In this document: positions 32,747 through 39,917 of the stretch, one piece after another
Position numbering within the stretch: position 1 is the stretch's first letter
How the letters are laid out: each line of letters starts with the position of its first letter
Assembly (NCBI RefSeq): GCF_029892565.1
Contig: NZ_JARXVH010000008.1
Span: 186,001 to 250,000 of the forward strand
Origin: Streptomyces pseudovenezuelae
GTDB lineage: Bacteria; Actinomycetota; Actinomycetes; Streptomycetales; Streptomycetaceae
Reading direction: 5' to 3'
DNA length: 64,000 nt
The notes under the pieces: model-generated
Seen by the model: the letters and a program-made list of their open reading frames with translations, nothing else
What the model was told of the DNA's origin: nothing
Databases searched by the model: none
Made by a program: the position numbers and the translations under genes

Positions 32747-34155
32747 GCGCCCGCACCAACTCGTCCGTCGGCCGGCAACGCCGGGCCATTGTCATCGGCG
32801 GGGGTCTCACCGCCATGCTGACCGCGCAAGCGCTGTCGACACGCACCGACGTTCTCGTCATCGAACGCGACTCCCTGCCGGAGATACCCGAGCCTCGCAA
32901 GAGCCTGCCCCAGGCACACCACGTGCATGTGCTGTGGTCCGGCGGAGCGGAGGCCATCGCTGCGCTCCTTCCTGACGTCCTCAGTGACCTTGAGTCCGCA
33001 GGCGCCCGCCGCATACCGCTGACCAGCGGCATGGTCGGCCTCAGCCCGGCGGGCTGGTTTCGCCGCTGGCAGGAGAGCCACTACGCCATCGCCTGCCACC
33101 GGGACCTGTTCGACTGGGTGATCCGCCGCCAGGTTCTCGGCGCGAAGGACAACGGCATCACCGTCATGCAGGGCACCACCGTTCTCGGCCTGGCCGGCAG
33201 CGCCGACACGGTGACCGGCGTCGACGTCCGTACGAATGACGGTCGACAGGAGACCCTCCTGGCCGACCTGGTCGTAGACGCCAGCGGCAAGGGTTCCCAA
33301 ACACCGGTCTGGCTCAACCGCCTCGGCGCGCAAAGCCCGCCCTCGCGGGAGGTCGACTCCGGACTCGTCTACGCCAGCCGCCTCTACCAAGCCCCTCATG
33401 GCCTCCCGGAGACCTGGCCCATCATCAACGTGCAGGCAGACCCCCGCGGTGACGGCCCAGGGCAGGCAGGCGTCATCCTGCCCATCGAGGATGGACGCTG
33501 GCTCGTCACCCTGTCGGGTACCCGCGGCGGCGAACCCACCATCGATCCGGACGCCTTCGGGAATTTCGCCCTGGGCCTGCGCCATCCCATCGTTGGAGAG
33601 ATGATCAAGAAAGCGGACCCGCTGGGCCCCGTCCATGTCACGCGAATGACGGCCAACCGTCGCCGCTTCTACGAGAAGACCGCACTGCCGGCGAACTTCC
33701 TCGCCCTCGGGGATGCCGTGGCCGCGTACAACCCGACGTATGGGCACGGCATGTCGGTCGCGGCTCAAAGCGCTTTGACTCTGCGGAACATGATCGACCG
33801 TTACGGCTACGGGAGCCCCGGCTTCACCAGGCGCGTGCAAAAGGCGATCGCGCGGCACGTCGGCCTCGCATGGACCTTCGCCGTAGGCACGGACGTCTTC
33901 TATGACGGCGCAACCGAGGGTGGACCCACCCTGCCCGATCGGATGGCCGCGCTCTTCGTGGACCGTCTCACCCTCACGGCCACCGGCTCCGGAAGAATGG
34001 CCCGCGACCTCACCGACGTGATGACGCTCCAGAAGGGACCTGAGTGGCTGTTCAAGCCCAGCACCCTCGTGTCGGCCCTGCGGGGCCCTCTCAAACCTCA
34101 GCTCACCGAACCGCCGCTCAGCCCCGAGGAAATCGGGGCCATCGAGTCCGCATAG
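32743..34155 (+). CDS. FAD-dependent oxidoreductase/monooxygenase, last gene of the operon
   Basis: A 470-residue flavoprotein of the squalene-epoxidase/geranylgeranyl-reductase-like group. The FAD dinucleotide motif is AIVIGGGLTAMLTAQAL (~16-32), then ERDSLPEIPEPRKSLPQAHHVHVLWSGG, the middle DLVVDASGKGSQTPVWL and the second FAD motif FLALGDAVAAYNPTYGHGMSVAAQSALTL (~325). The C-terminal 90 residues are helical. Related enzymes epoxidise or reduce lipid-like polyenes or isoprenoids. It starts on an ATGA overlap with the 7TM gene, so enzyme, membrane protein, peptidase and regulator are made together. The operon may make a lipid-like signal sensed or exported by the 7TM protein; that is inference. 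Confidence 0.85.
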   Translation: MSARTNSSVGRQRRAIVIGGGLTAMLTAQALSTRTDVLVIERDSLPEIPEPRKSLPQAHHVHVLWSGGAEAIAALLPDVLSDLESAGARRIPLTSGMVGLSPAGWFRRWQESHYAIACHRDLFDWVIRRQVLGAKDNGITVMQGTTVLGLAGSADTVTGVDVRTNDGRQETLLADLVVDASGKGSQTPVWLNRLGAQSPPSREVDSGLVYASRLYQAPHGLPETWPIINVQADPRGDGPGQAGVILPIEDGRWLVTLSGTRGGEPTIDPDAFGNFALGLRHPIVGEMIKKADPLGPVHVTRMTANRRRFYEKTALPANFLALGDAVAAYNPTYGHGMSVAAQSALTLRNMIDRYGYGSPGFTRRVQKAIARHVGLAWTFAVGTDVFYDGATEGGPTLPDRMAALFVDRLTLTATGSGRMARDLTDVMTLQKGPEWLFKPSTLVSALRGPLKPQLTEPPLSPEEIGAIESA

Positions 34156-34185
34156 CAGAGATAATCCCTGTCCGATTGGGCAACT

Positions 34186-34320
34186 CCAGTCGCCGTATCC
34201 GCGCTCGACCACACCCTGGCCTTTGTGGCGGCGTAGCACTTCGCTGGGATCGGCCTGCTCAGGGGTGAGAGCGGTCAACAGCGCGTACCAGCTGGGAGGT
34301 ACGCCGACCTCCCGCCCCAC
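34186..34320 (-). pseudogene. Possible C-terminal relic of an insertion-sequence transposase
   Basis: Minus-strand codons read PPSWYALLTALTPEQADPSE then VLRRHKGQGVVERGYGDW before losing coherence. The stretch VLRRHKGQGVVERGYGDW resembles the conserved tail of IS1634/IS4-like transposases, where (Y/H)KGQ..VERR(F/Y)xDxK is followed by the final helices. No intact open frame, terminal repeats or target duplication is visible, so only a relic is claimed. Confidence 0.35.
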
Positions 34321-34423
34321 TGTTCATGACTACTCTCGTGGCTACTTGCGTAGCCGCGCGGTCCGGTCTGAACCGGTACTGATCGGGGCCCAGGAAGCTC
34401 TTCGACCTGCAACGAATGCACCT

Positions 34424-34447
34424 CTGACCAGCACCTTCGCTGGTCAG
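34424..34447. terminator. Stem-loop downstream of the FAD gene/IS relic
   Basis: Perfect nine-base inverted repeat CTGACCAGC / GCTGGTCAG with six-base loop ACCTTC. It lies 270 bases after the operon's last stop and just before the gene at 34540, so it may end leftover transcription or be an attenuator. Confidence 0.5.
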
Positions 34448-34539
34448 GACCCCTTTCCGGCAGGCGAGTCAAGCTCTACGTTGAGTAGCAGGACATGAAC
34501 GCTGAGCGAAATCAACCACGTAGGGGGAAGGTGGTTCAC

Positions 34540-34836
34540 ATGTGGGGCAGGGTGCGCAGGTCCGGTTCCAGAGTCCGCGATGCGCTGCGCGTCGAAGTTG
34601 ACGCCGGCCGGGACAAACGTACACACAATCTTTTCGAGGCCGCGGCCACGTACGTCTCGGCCCGCGTGGAGGACGACCAGGAGCAGATCGACGAAGCGGC
34701 GGCCTGGGTGTCGCCGGAGGCGCTCTCCTTCGGTGTCAGCGAGCTCGCGTGCAGGGCTGTCATCGCGCTGGCGCGTGAGCGCGACGAGTCCCCGCAGACC
34801 GTGGCCCGCGCGCTCCTTGGACTCCCCGTGGCCTGA
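34540..34836 (+). CDS. Small hypothetical protein
   Basis: A 98-residue soluble protein, basic at the start (MWGRVRRSGSRVRDALRVEV) and then helical (NLFEAAATYVSARVEDDQEQIDEAAAWVSPEALSFGVSELACRAVIALARERDESPQTVARALLGLPVA). I recognise no domain. The ATG at 34540 follows GGGGGAAGG at 34523-34531; another ATG at 34495 in the same frame, with AGGA just upstream, would add 15 residues. It is probably a single-gene unit between the accessory patch and the 284-residue hypothetical gene. Confidence 0.7.
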   Translation: MWGRVRRSGSRVRDALRVEVDAGRDKRTHNLFEAAATYVSARVEDDQEQIDEAAAWVSPEALSFGVSELACRAVIALARERDESPQTVARALLGLPVA

Positions 34837-34971
34837 CGCGCGGGGCGTTGCGCGGTCGATTCGCCCCGTGCACCCGGAAAACTGCAGGTCCGCGTCGCTG
34901 GGCAGTCGTGACAAGCTGCTGCCGGTCGCATTAGGGTGCGCGCGGTTGGACGAACCGATGGGGAGGCTGGG

Positions 34972-35826
34972 ATGGCCGGGACGGACGAGGACGCCGTCGC
35001 CGCCGAGGACGACGCGCTCTATGTGCTCACGGCGGTACTGCTGACGCCGGCGAAGTTTCCGAGCGTGCTGGGCGACGACTATCCGGAGGCCTGCGCGGCG
35101 CTCGGCCTCGCGCCGCTCGCCGACGGGTACGGCCTGGTACTCGGCCAGGACGGCGACGGCGCCCGGTGGACCGTCGTCGTCGACGACGTCTCCCTGGTCG
35201 CCGTGGCCATCGCGTCCTGGGACTGCGGCATGGAGTACGACCTGTCGCCCACCGAGCGCACGGTCGTCGCCGCCCTGCCCGGCTGGCCCCTCGCGGTCGC
35301 CGTCGCGGCTCCCGGCGTACCGGAACCGCACGACCCCGATCCCGACGTCGTGGACGGTCCTCCGCTGTCGCCGCCGGACACGTCGACATGGGGCCCGGCC
35401 CAACGGCGGCTGGGAGCCGACGAGATCGCCCTCCAGTGGGCCGTGTGGCGCGAGCAGATCGACGACACCGAGTTCCAGGTCCCCGGGGGCGCCTCGGACC
35501 CGGACGGGGCCGAGAAGGCCGATCAGGGCCCGGACGAGGAGACCGAGAAGAAGCCCGGCCACGGCGGCATCCGGCGCGTCCTCTCGGAGGCACGCGGATA
35601 CGTGGACTCGCCGCCGCCGCTCGGCCGCGTGCGGTCGTCCTTCGCCCCGGGCGAGGCGCGGACGCTGCGTGCCGACGGTCCCGGCTGGTCCCTCGTGGCC
35701 AGGACCGACGACATCGCGTTCGTGCTGCTCGACGAGGAACCGGGCGAGGTCCTGCCGGTGGGCCGAGGGCCAGAGCTGCCGGGTCTCTTGGAGGCGCTCG
35801 ACAAGATGGCCGTACGCCCCAGTTGA
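34972..35826 (+). CDS. Hypothetical protein, two similar lobes split by an acidic linker
   Basis: A 284-residue soluble acidic protein. The N-terminal ~130 residues have alternating strands and helices (LYVLTAVLLTPAKFPSVLG, GYGLVLGQDGDGARWTVVVDDVSLVAVAIASWDCGMEYDLS). A Pro/Asp/Glu-rich linker (~140-205, including DEETEKKPGHGG) precedes a C-terminal piece ending in ARTDDIAFVLLDEEPGEVLPVGRGPELPGLLEALDKM. No known motif. The ATG at 34972 has GGGGAGG upstream. It converges on the HEAT-like gene, stops 38 bases apart. Coding status is supported by strong GC bias at third positions. Confidence 0.78.
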   Translation: MAGTDEDAVAAEDDALYVLTAVLLTPAKFPSVLGDDYPEACAALGLAPLADGYGLVLGQDGDGARWTVVVDDVSLVAVAIASWDCGMEYDLSPTERTVVAALPGWPLAVAVAAPGVPEPHDPDPDVVDGPPLSPPDTSTWGPAQRRLGADEIALQWAVWREQIDDTEFQVPGGASDPDGAEKADQGPDEETEKKPGHGGIRRVLSEARGYVDSPPPLGRVRSSFAPGEARTLRADGPGWSLVARTDDIAFVLLDEEPGEVLPVGRGPELPGLLEALDKMAVRPS

Positions 35827-35864
35827 ACTGCCGCGTCACGCACGCGTCCGAACTCGGACGCGGC

Positions 35865-38800
35865 TCAGCGTCCCGCGTCCGGGTCGACGAGGAGCGCGCC
35901 CATCGCCGTGTCCGGGTCCTGGTGGGCTCGTAGCGCTTCGAGTTCGGTCCTCCAGGGTTCCTCCCAGCTCGCGGCTTGGCCGCCGGCCCGGACGAACGCG
36001 AGGGCCAACTGACCTGAGAGAGCAGTGCCGTGGGCGCCCAGGGCACGCGCCGCGGCGAGGGCGACCTCACGCACGCGTGACCGCCTGAAGTCCATGGGCA
36101 GGTACGTGGGCACCGGCAGACGTGCCGGCGCGGCTTCGCACAGCCGCGCCAGCCGCGCCCAGCGATCCGCCCGGTGTCTGCCGCGGCCCACGTCGTGCAG
36201 GGCAGCGTCCCAGTTGAGGCGCGCGGCATCGGTCGACAGCCCGACCGCCTCCAAGGTGTCGATCAGCGCGTCCAAGACACGCGGCACCTGCGAGCCGCCA
36301 CCACCCGGCAGCACATCGCCCGCGACCGCGTGCAGCCTGCGCAGGGCGTCGGTACGCACGAGGGGGTCCCGCGCGCGGGCCCGCTCCCCCAGCAGGTTGA
36401 ACGCGCGGTGGACAGCGGCCTCCGAGTCCGGTCCGGCTGGCAGCCGCACCAGTTGGCGGGCCGCGGCGTGCCACACCCGGCTCGCTCGCTCCGGGTCCGC
36501 CACGGTGTCCGCCAGCACACGGATCCCGTCCGGCGTGTCCACCCCGAGCCAGGACGGCAGGATGCGGCACGCGCCCGCGGCGGACTCGTCGTCGCCCTCC
36601 TCGACGATCCGCACCAGTAAGGCCGTGTAAGACAGCCTCTTGGAGCTGGGCACCGCACGCACGCGTGCGTGCACGACCGCTTCGCGTACGGCGGGTTCGT
36701 GGACCGCGCCGAGGAGGCGCTCGGTCACGCCGGGTCGGTCGACGGCGGGCAGAAGCGCGCCGGCCAGCACGGCCCGGACATCGGGGTGCCCGCCAGGCTG
36801 GTCCCAGGCCGCGACGAGAGCCTCGAAGGCATCGTCGCCCGGAAGGGAACCCAGCACCCGTGCGGCCTCCTTGCGAGTGCCCACCGGTGCGTCGGCCGCG
36901 CGGGCCACCGGGGCGAGCAGACGCACCGTCTCGTCGTCGGGCAGCCGCGCGAGAAGCCGCCGGACCGCGGCCATCGCGGCACGACCGCGCACACCGCCGG
37001 TCGCGGCGTGTCGCAGCAGGAGGTCCCGCAGAGCCGACGCGTCAGGCACGCCCTCGGCCGTCTCTCCGGCGAGCTCGCCGAGCGCGGTGAGCGCCGCGGC
37101 TGCCACGGGTTGTGGCGCCTGTTCGGCGAGCGCGGTCAACAGCGCGGGGTTCCTCAGGAGTTGTGCCGCGTCCGTGCGGACGTGCAGCGGAGCCGTCTCG
37201 TCGGCGGCCACGCGCGCGTGGTGCTCGCTCCACGCGTCCCGCTGCCACGGCAACCACCGCCCGACCACCCCGGGGTGCAACCGCGGTGTCCAAGGCGTGG
37301 CGCGGAGGCGCAGTCGGCCCTTGAACTCCCCGCTGGCGGCGGCCAGCACGGGATCGAGGAGTGTCGTCCGGCGGGTTGTGACGGTTCGCAGGACGAGGGG
37401 CACGGTGGCGAAGGTGGCGTCCAGGGCGAGCAGTTCGGCACAGCGCTGCTCCCGCAGCCGTGGCGGCCACACCCAGGCAGCGGCGGCTCGGGCAGCGATC
37501 ACCGGGTCGTCGCACTCGACGGCGATGTGTCGCGTTTGTGCGTCGAGGTCGGGCAGCTCGGTCAGGTGGCTTCTGAGGAGTTCGGCGAGGGCCGTGGCCG
37601 CCTCGGGCCGCTGCGGTCGGTTCTGGGCCATCGCCGCCCAGATGGCGCGGGCAGCCTCCTCGTCGACGCGCACCGGGGTCAGCGGGCCGGTGTGCCGGGG
37701 CCCGGACGCGGCCTCGCCCAGGAGAGCGACGGCGAGGGCCGCGCGTTCGATGTCGCCGACTGCCGCGGCTCGTTCGACGACGCGGTGGAGCAGGGTTCGG
37801 GCCGCGTCGAGGGTGTCGGCCGTCGAGTCGCGTGACTGGACGGTGGTGCGGACGGCATCGCGCAGCACCTGTTCGGGCAGGGCGGCGAGCAGGTGGGGTG
37901 CGGTGCCGGCGAGTTGCTGCAGTGCCGGGCGGCGCACCTCGTCCCGGTCGTGCCAGGCCCGTTCGCAGTCGACGGCGACTCTGGCGAACTCCGCCGGGTC
38001 GCCTTGGAGTTCCGCGCAGGCGAGCAGGGCGGGCCAGGCCTGGGCGCGATGATGGACGCGGTGATTTTCGGCGAGCTCACGCAGAAGCGGTTCGCCGTCG
38101 GCCAGGGGCAGGGTCATCGCCCACCGGGCCGAGTACCAGGGCCTGCGGGTTTTCTTCAGCCGGGGCTTGATCAACTCCGCACGGTCAGCGGGGTCCAGCG
38201 CGGCGAGCGCCGGGGCCGAGGACTCACTCAATCGGTGGCGCGAGGTCCGGATCTCCGCGATCCGCCGCCGTTCGACGGACGGAAGGAGCCTCAACAGGGC
38301 GTCGGGCGCCACCTCCTGGCGGCCGGGCCCGGCGTACCGGCTACTGGTGGCGGGGCAGTGCTCGGCGAGCACCAGGAGATCCGCTGAGGACAGCCCGACC
38401 AGGATCCGTCGCAGGGATGGCGGCAACGGCCCTGCCGGCACGGGTTGTTCGCGATGGCGGCCGTCGCCGCACGTCGGTGCCGCCCTCAGGACGGCCGCCG
38501 CCTGCGTGGGCCGGTACAGCGCGGCCAGGACTCCGCGCGGGGTGAGCAGGTCGGGAGCCCGCTCCAGGAGCAGGAGCGCCGCGTCCGGGTCACGGCGCGC
38601 GGCGACCGTCGCGGCCCCACGATGGCTCCGGTGGAAGGCGTACGACTCCTCCCGCGCCTGTTGGCCGCTCTGCGCCGCGAGATACGCGGCGAGGGCCCGG
38701 GGTGCCGTGCGGGCCAGGGAGTTGATCGTGCCGGCGGACGGTTCGACCCGGGGCAGCCAGTCCGCCACGGTCTCCGGAGGACATGCGGGCAGCAGCTCGG

Positions 38801-39269
38801 CCGCTTCCCGAGGGCCGTGGCGTTCGAAGACACCGGGCAGCAGTCCGGCGGCCAGGACGTGGCGGCGGCTGCGCCTGAGCAGTCGGTAGGTGTCGAGGCG
38901 GGTGGTGCTGATATCGCTCGACGCCAGTCGCTCCAGGGCCTGTTCGGGTATCGGGAGCCGGACGGCCGCCGCACGCGCGCGGCGGCCCAGCAGTGGGTCG
39001 GCCAGAGCCTCGGTCACCCGTTCCAGGTCGCGGCGGACGACGGCCAGGAAGAGGGCGGTGTGCCGCTCGTCCCCATCGCCGGTGTCGAGGGCGTGGTGCA
39101 GGGTCTCGTAGGCGTGTGGAGTGAGCGTGCGGGCGTAGCGCGCCAGGGCGCTCATGCGTGCCGGGAACGGCAGGGGATCGAAGTGAGCCCTCAGCCAGGC
39201 TGGCGTCAGAGGCGCCGGCGGGGTCTGGGGCTGTCCGGACGGCGTCTGGGACGCCTCGTATCGGGCCAT
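35865..39269 (-). CDS. Very large HEAT-repeat-like protein
   Basis: A 1134-residue helical-repeat protein without membrane segments. Repeated Leu/Ala-rich helix pairs run throughout (for example VPDASALRDLLLRHAATGGVRGRAAMAAVRRLLARLPDDETVRLL, VLGSLPGDDAFEALVAAWDQPGGHPDVRAVLAGALLPAVDRPGVTERLLGAVHEPAVREAVVHARVRAV), the pattern of HEAT/armadillo scaffolds. No catalytic motif is visible. Such proteins in Streptomyces are unstudied and may act as scaffolds or anti-phage/regulatory hubs; that is open. It stands alone, upstream of the 284-residue hypothetical gene and downstream of a 20-base stem-loop. Confidence 0.85.
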   Translation of the reverse strand: MARYEASQTPSGQPQTPPAPLTPAWLRAHFDPLPFPARMSALARYARTLTPHAYETLHHALDTGDGDERHTALFLAVVRRDLERVTEALADPLLGRRARAAAVRLPIPEQALERLASSDISTTRLDTYRLLRRSRRHVLAAGLLPGVFERHGPREAAELLPACPPETVADWLPRVEPSAGTINSLARTAPRALAAYLAAQSGQQAREESYAFHRSHRGAATVAARRDPDAALLLLERAPDLLTPRGVLAALYRPTQAAAVLRAAPTCGDGRHREQPVPAGPLPPSLRRILVGLSSADLLVLAEHCPATSSRYAGPGRQEVAPDALLRLLPSVERRRIAEIRTSRHRLSESSAPALAALDPADRAELIKPRLKKTRRPWYSARWAMTLPLADGEPLLRELAENHRVHHRAQAWPALLACAELQGDPAEFARVAVDCERAWHDRDEVRRPALQQLAGTAPHLLAALPEQVLRDAVRTTVQSRDSTADTLDAARTLLHRVVERAAAVGDIERAALAVALLGEAASGPRHTGPLTPVRVDEEAARAIWAAMAQNRPQRPEAATALAELLRSHLTELPDLDAQTRHIAVECDDPVIAARAAAAWVWPPRLREQRCAELLALDATFATVPLVLRTVTTRRTTLLDPVLAAASGEFKGRLRLRATPWTPRLHPGVVGRWLPWQRDAWSEHHARVAADETAPLHVRTDAAQLLRNPALLTALAEQAPQPVAAAALTALGELAGETAEGVPDASALRDLLLRHAATGGVRGRAAMAAVRRLLARLPDDETVRLLAPVARAADAPVGTRKEAARVLGSLPGDDAFEALVAAWDQPGGHPDVRAVLAGALLPAVDRPGVTERLLGAVHEPAVREAVVHARVRAVPSSKRLSYTALLVRIVEEGDDESAAGACRILPSWLGVDTPDGIRVLADTVADPERASRVWHAAARQLVRLPAGPDSEAAVHRAFNLLGERARARDPLVRTDALRRLHAVAGDVLPGGGGSQVPRVLDALIDTLEAVGLSTDAARLNWDAALHDVGRGRHRADRWARLARLCEAAPARLPVPTYLPMDFRRSRVREVALAAARALGAHGTALSGQLALAFVRAGGQAASWEEPWRTELEALRAHQDPDTAMGALLVDPDAGR
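36655..36672. repeat. 18-bp perfect palindrome inside the HEAT-like gene
   Basis: GCACGCACGCGTGCGTGC, alternating purine-pyrimidine, at 36655-36672. It contains one of the recurrent ACGCACGCGT motifs described in the findings. Confidence 0.9.
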
Positions 39270-39370
39270 CAGCGCTCACCGTGGAGTCGCTGGGCCTCCT
39301 TTCCATGCTTCATGCGGTCATGGTGATGCGCCGCCCGTCCGGCACGCAAACGATTTTGGCAACGGGGCAC

Positions 39371-39413
39371 TCGCCGTCCGCGGCCCGTACGTCGTACGGG
39401 CCGCGGACGGCGA
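39371..39413. terminator. 20-bp perfect stem-loop, probable terminator of the small membrane gene
   Basis: Left arm 39371-39390 and right arm 39394-39413 are perfect complements (beginning TCGCCGTCCG, ending CGGACGGCGA) around a three-base loop GTC. It lies 78 bases past the stop of the 60-residue gene at 39492 and 101 bases before the HEAT-like start, so it should stop transcription between them. Confidence 0.8.
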
Positions 39414-39491
39414 TGTGACCAACTCCTGTGCCCACGCCGACCTCGCCGCCCCAGCGCGCCGGTGTGTCGCTGCGTCAGTGTGCCGGTGCGG

Positions 39492-39674
39492 TCAGCGGCC
39501 GATCTCCTTGCGGGTCACCCGGCGCAGCCTGCGCCGCTGGGAAGGGTCCAACGTGAGGTATGCGGCGGCCGGGACTCCCAGGACAATCAGGAGCGCCGCC
39601 CACCAGGGCAGCCAGATCAACAGGATGAGCCCGACCGCCACACCCCCTGCGGCGATCTTCGCCTTCTTCGACAT
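39492..39674 (-). CDS. Small membrane protein (60 aa)
   Basis: A 60-residue protein with a basic start (SKKAKIAAGG), one or two tightly packed helices (VAVGLILLIWLPWWAALLIVLGVPAAAYLTL) and a very basic end (PSQRRRLRRVTRKEIGR). The ATG at 39674 has a perfect AAGGAGG site. It is a typical Streptomyces small membrane protein of unknown role, divergent from the SNF2 helicase gene, with the long stem-loop at 39371-39413 downstream. Confidence 0.85.
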   Translation of the reverse strand: MSKKAKIAAGGVAVGLILLIWLPWWAALLIVLGVPAAAYLTLDPSQRRRLRRVTRKEIGR

Positions 39675-39917
39675 GTACGTCGCCTCCTTCGCGGCCGGGG
39701 CCGCTCTCTGTCCTGAAAACGGGTCCGCGCCGCGCACAGTTCCGAACGGCGACCCTGAGACATCCCTGAGGCGCGACCCCTACTCGTCCCTGAGACCCTT
39801 CTACCCAATCCCGGACTCGGCCAGGTCACGGATCGGCCGCTCCGACGGATCGTTCGCATGCTGTACTCTCGGCGACCTCAGGGCTCAGTAGTCAAGTTTG
39901 AGGAGTGCGGTATCGCT

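Larger units (their letters stand above)
34156..34539. other. 384-base gap after the four-gene operon with hairpins and an IS-like relic
   Basis: No intact gene. It contains the minus-strand relic listed at 34186-34320, a six-base stem with tetraloop (GGCTAC ttgc GTAGCC, 34340-34355) and the nine-base stem-loop at 34424-34447. Composition is less GC-biased than neighbouring genes. Confidence 0.6.

Noticed and set aside
32743..34155. A secondary-metabolite cluster signalled by the FAD oxidoreductase
   Set aside because: No synthase, terpene cyclase, NRPS or PKS gene is near; the enzyme is coupled to regulatory and membrane genes instead.
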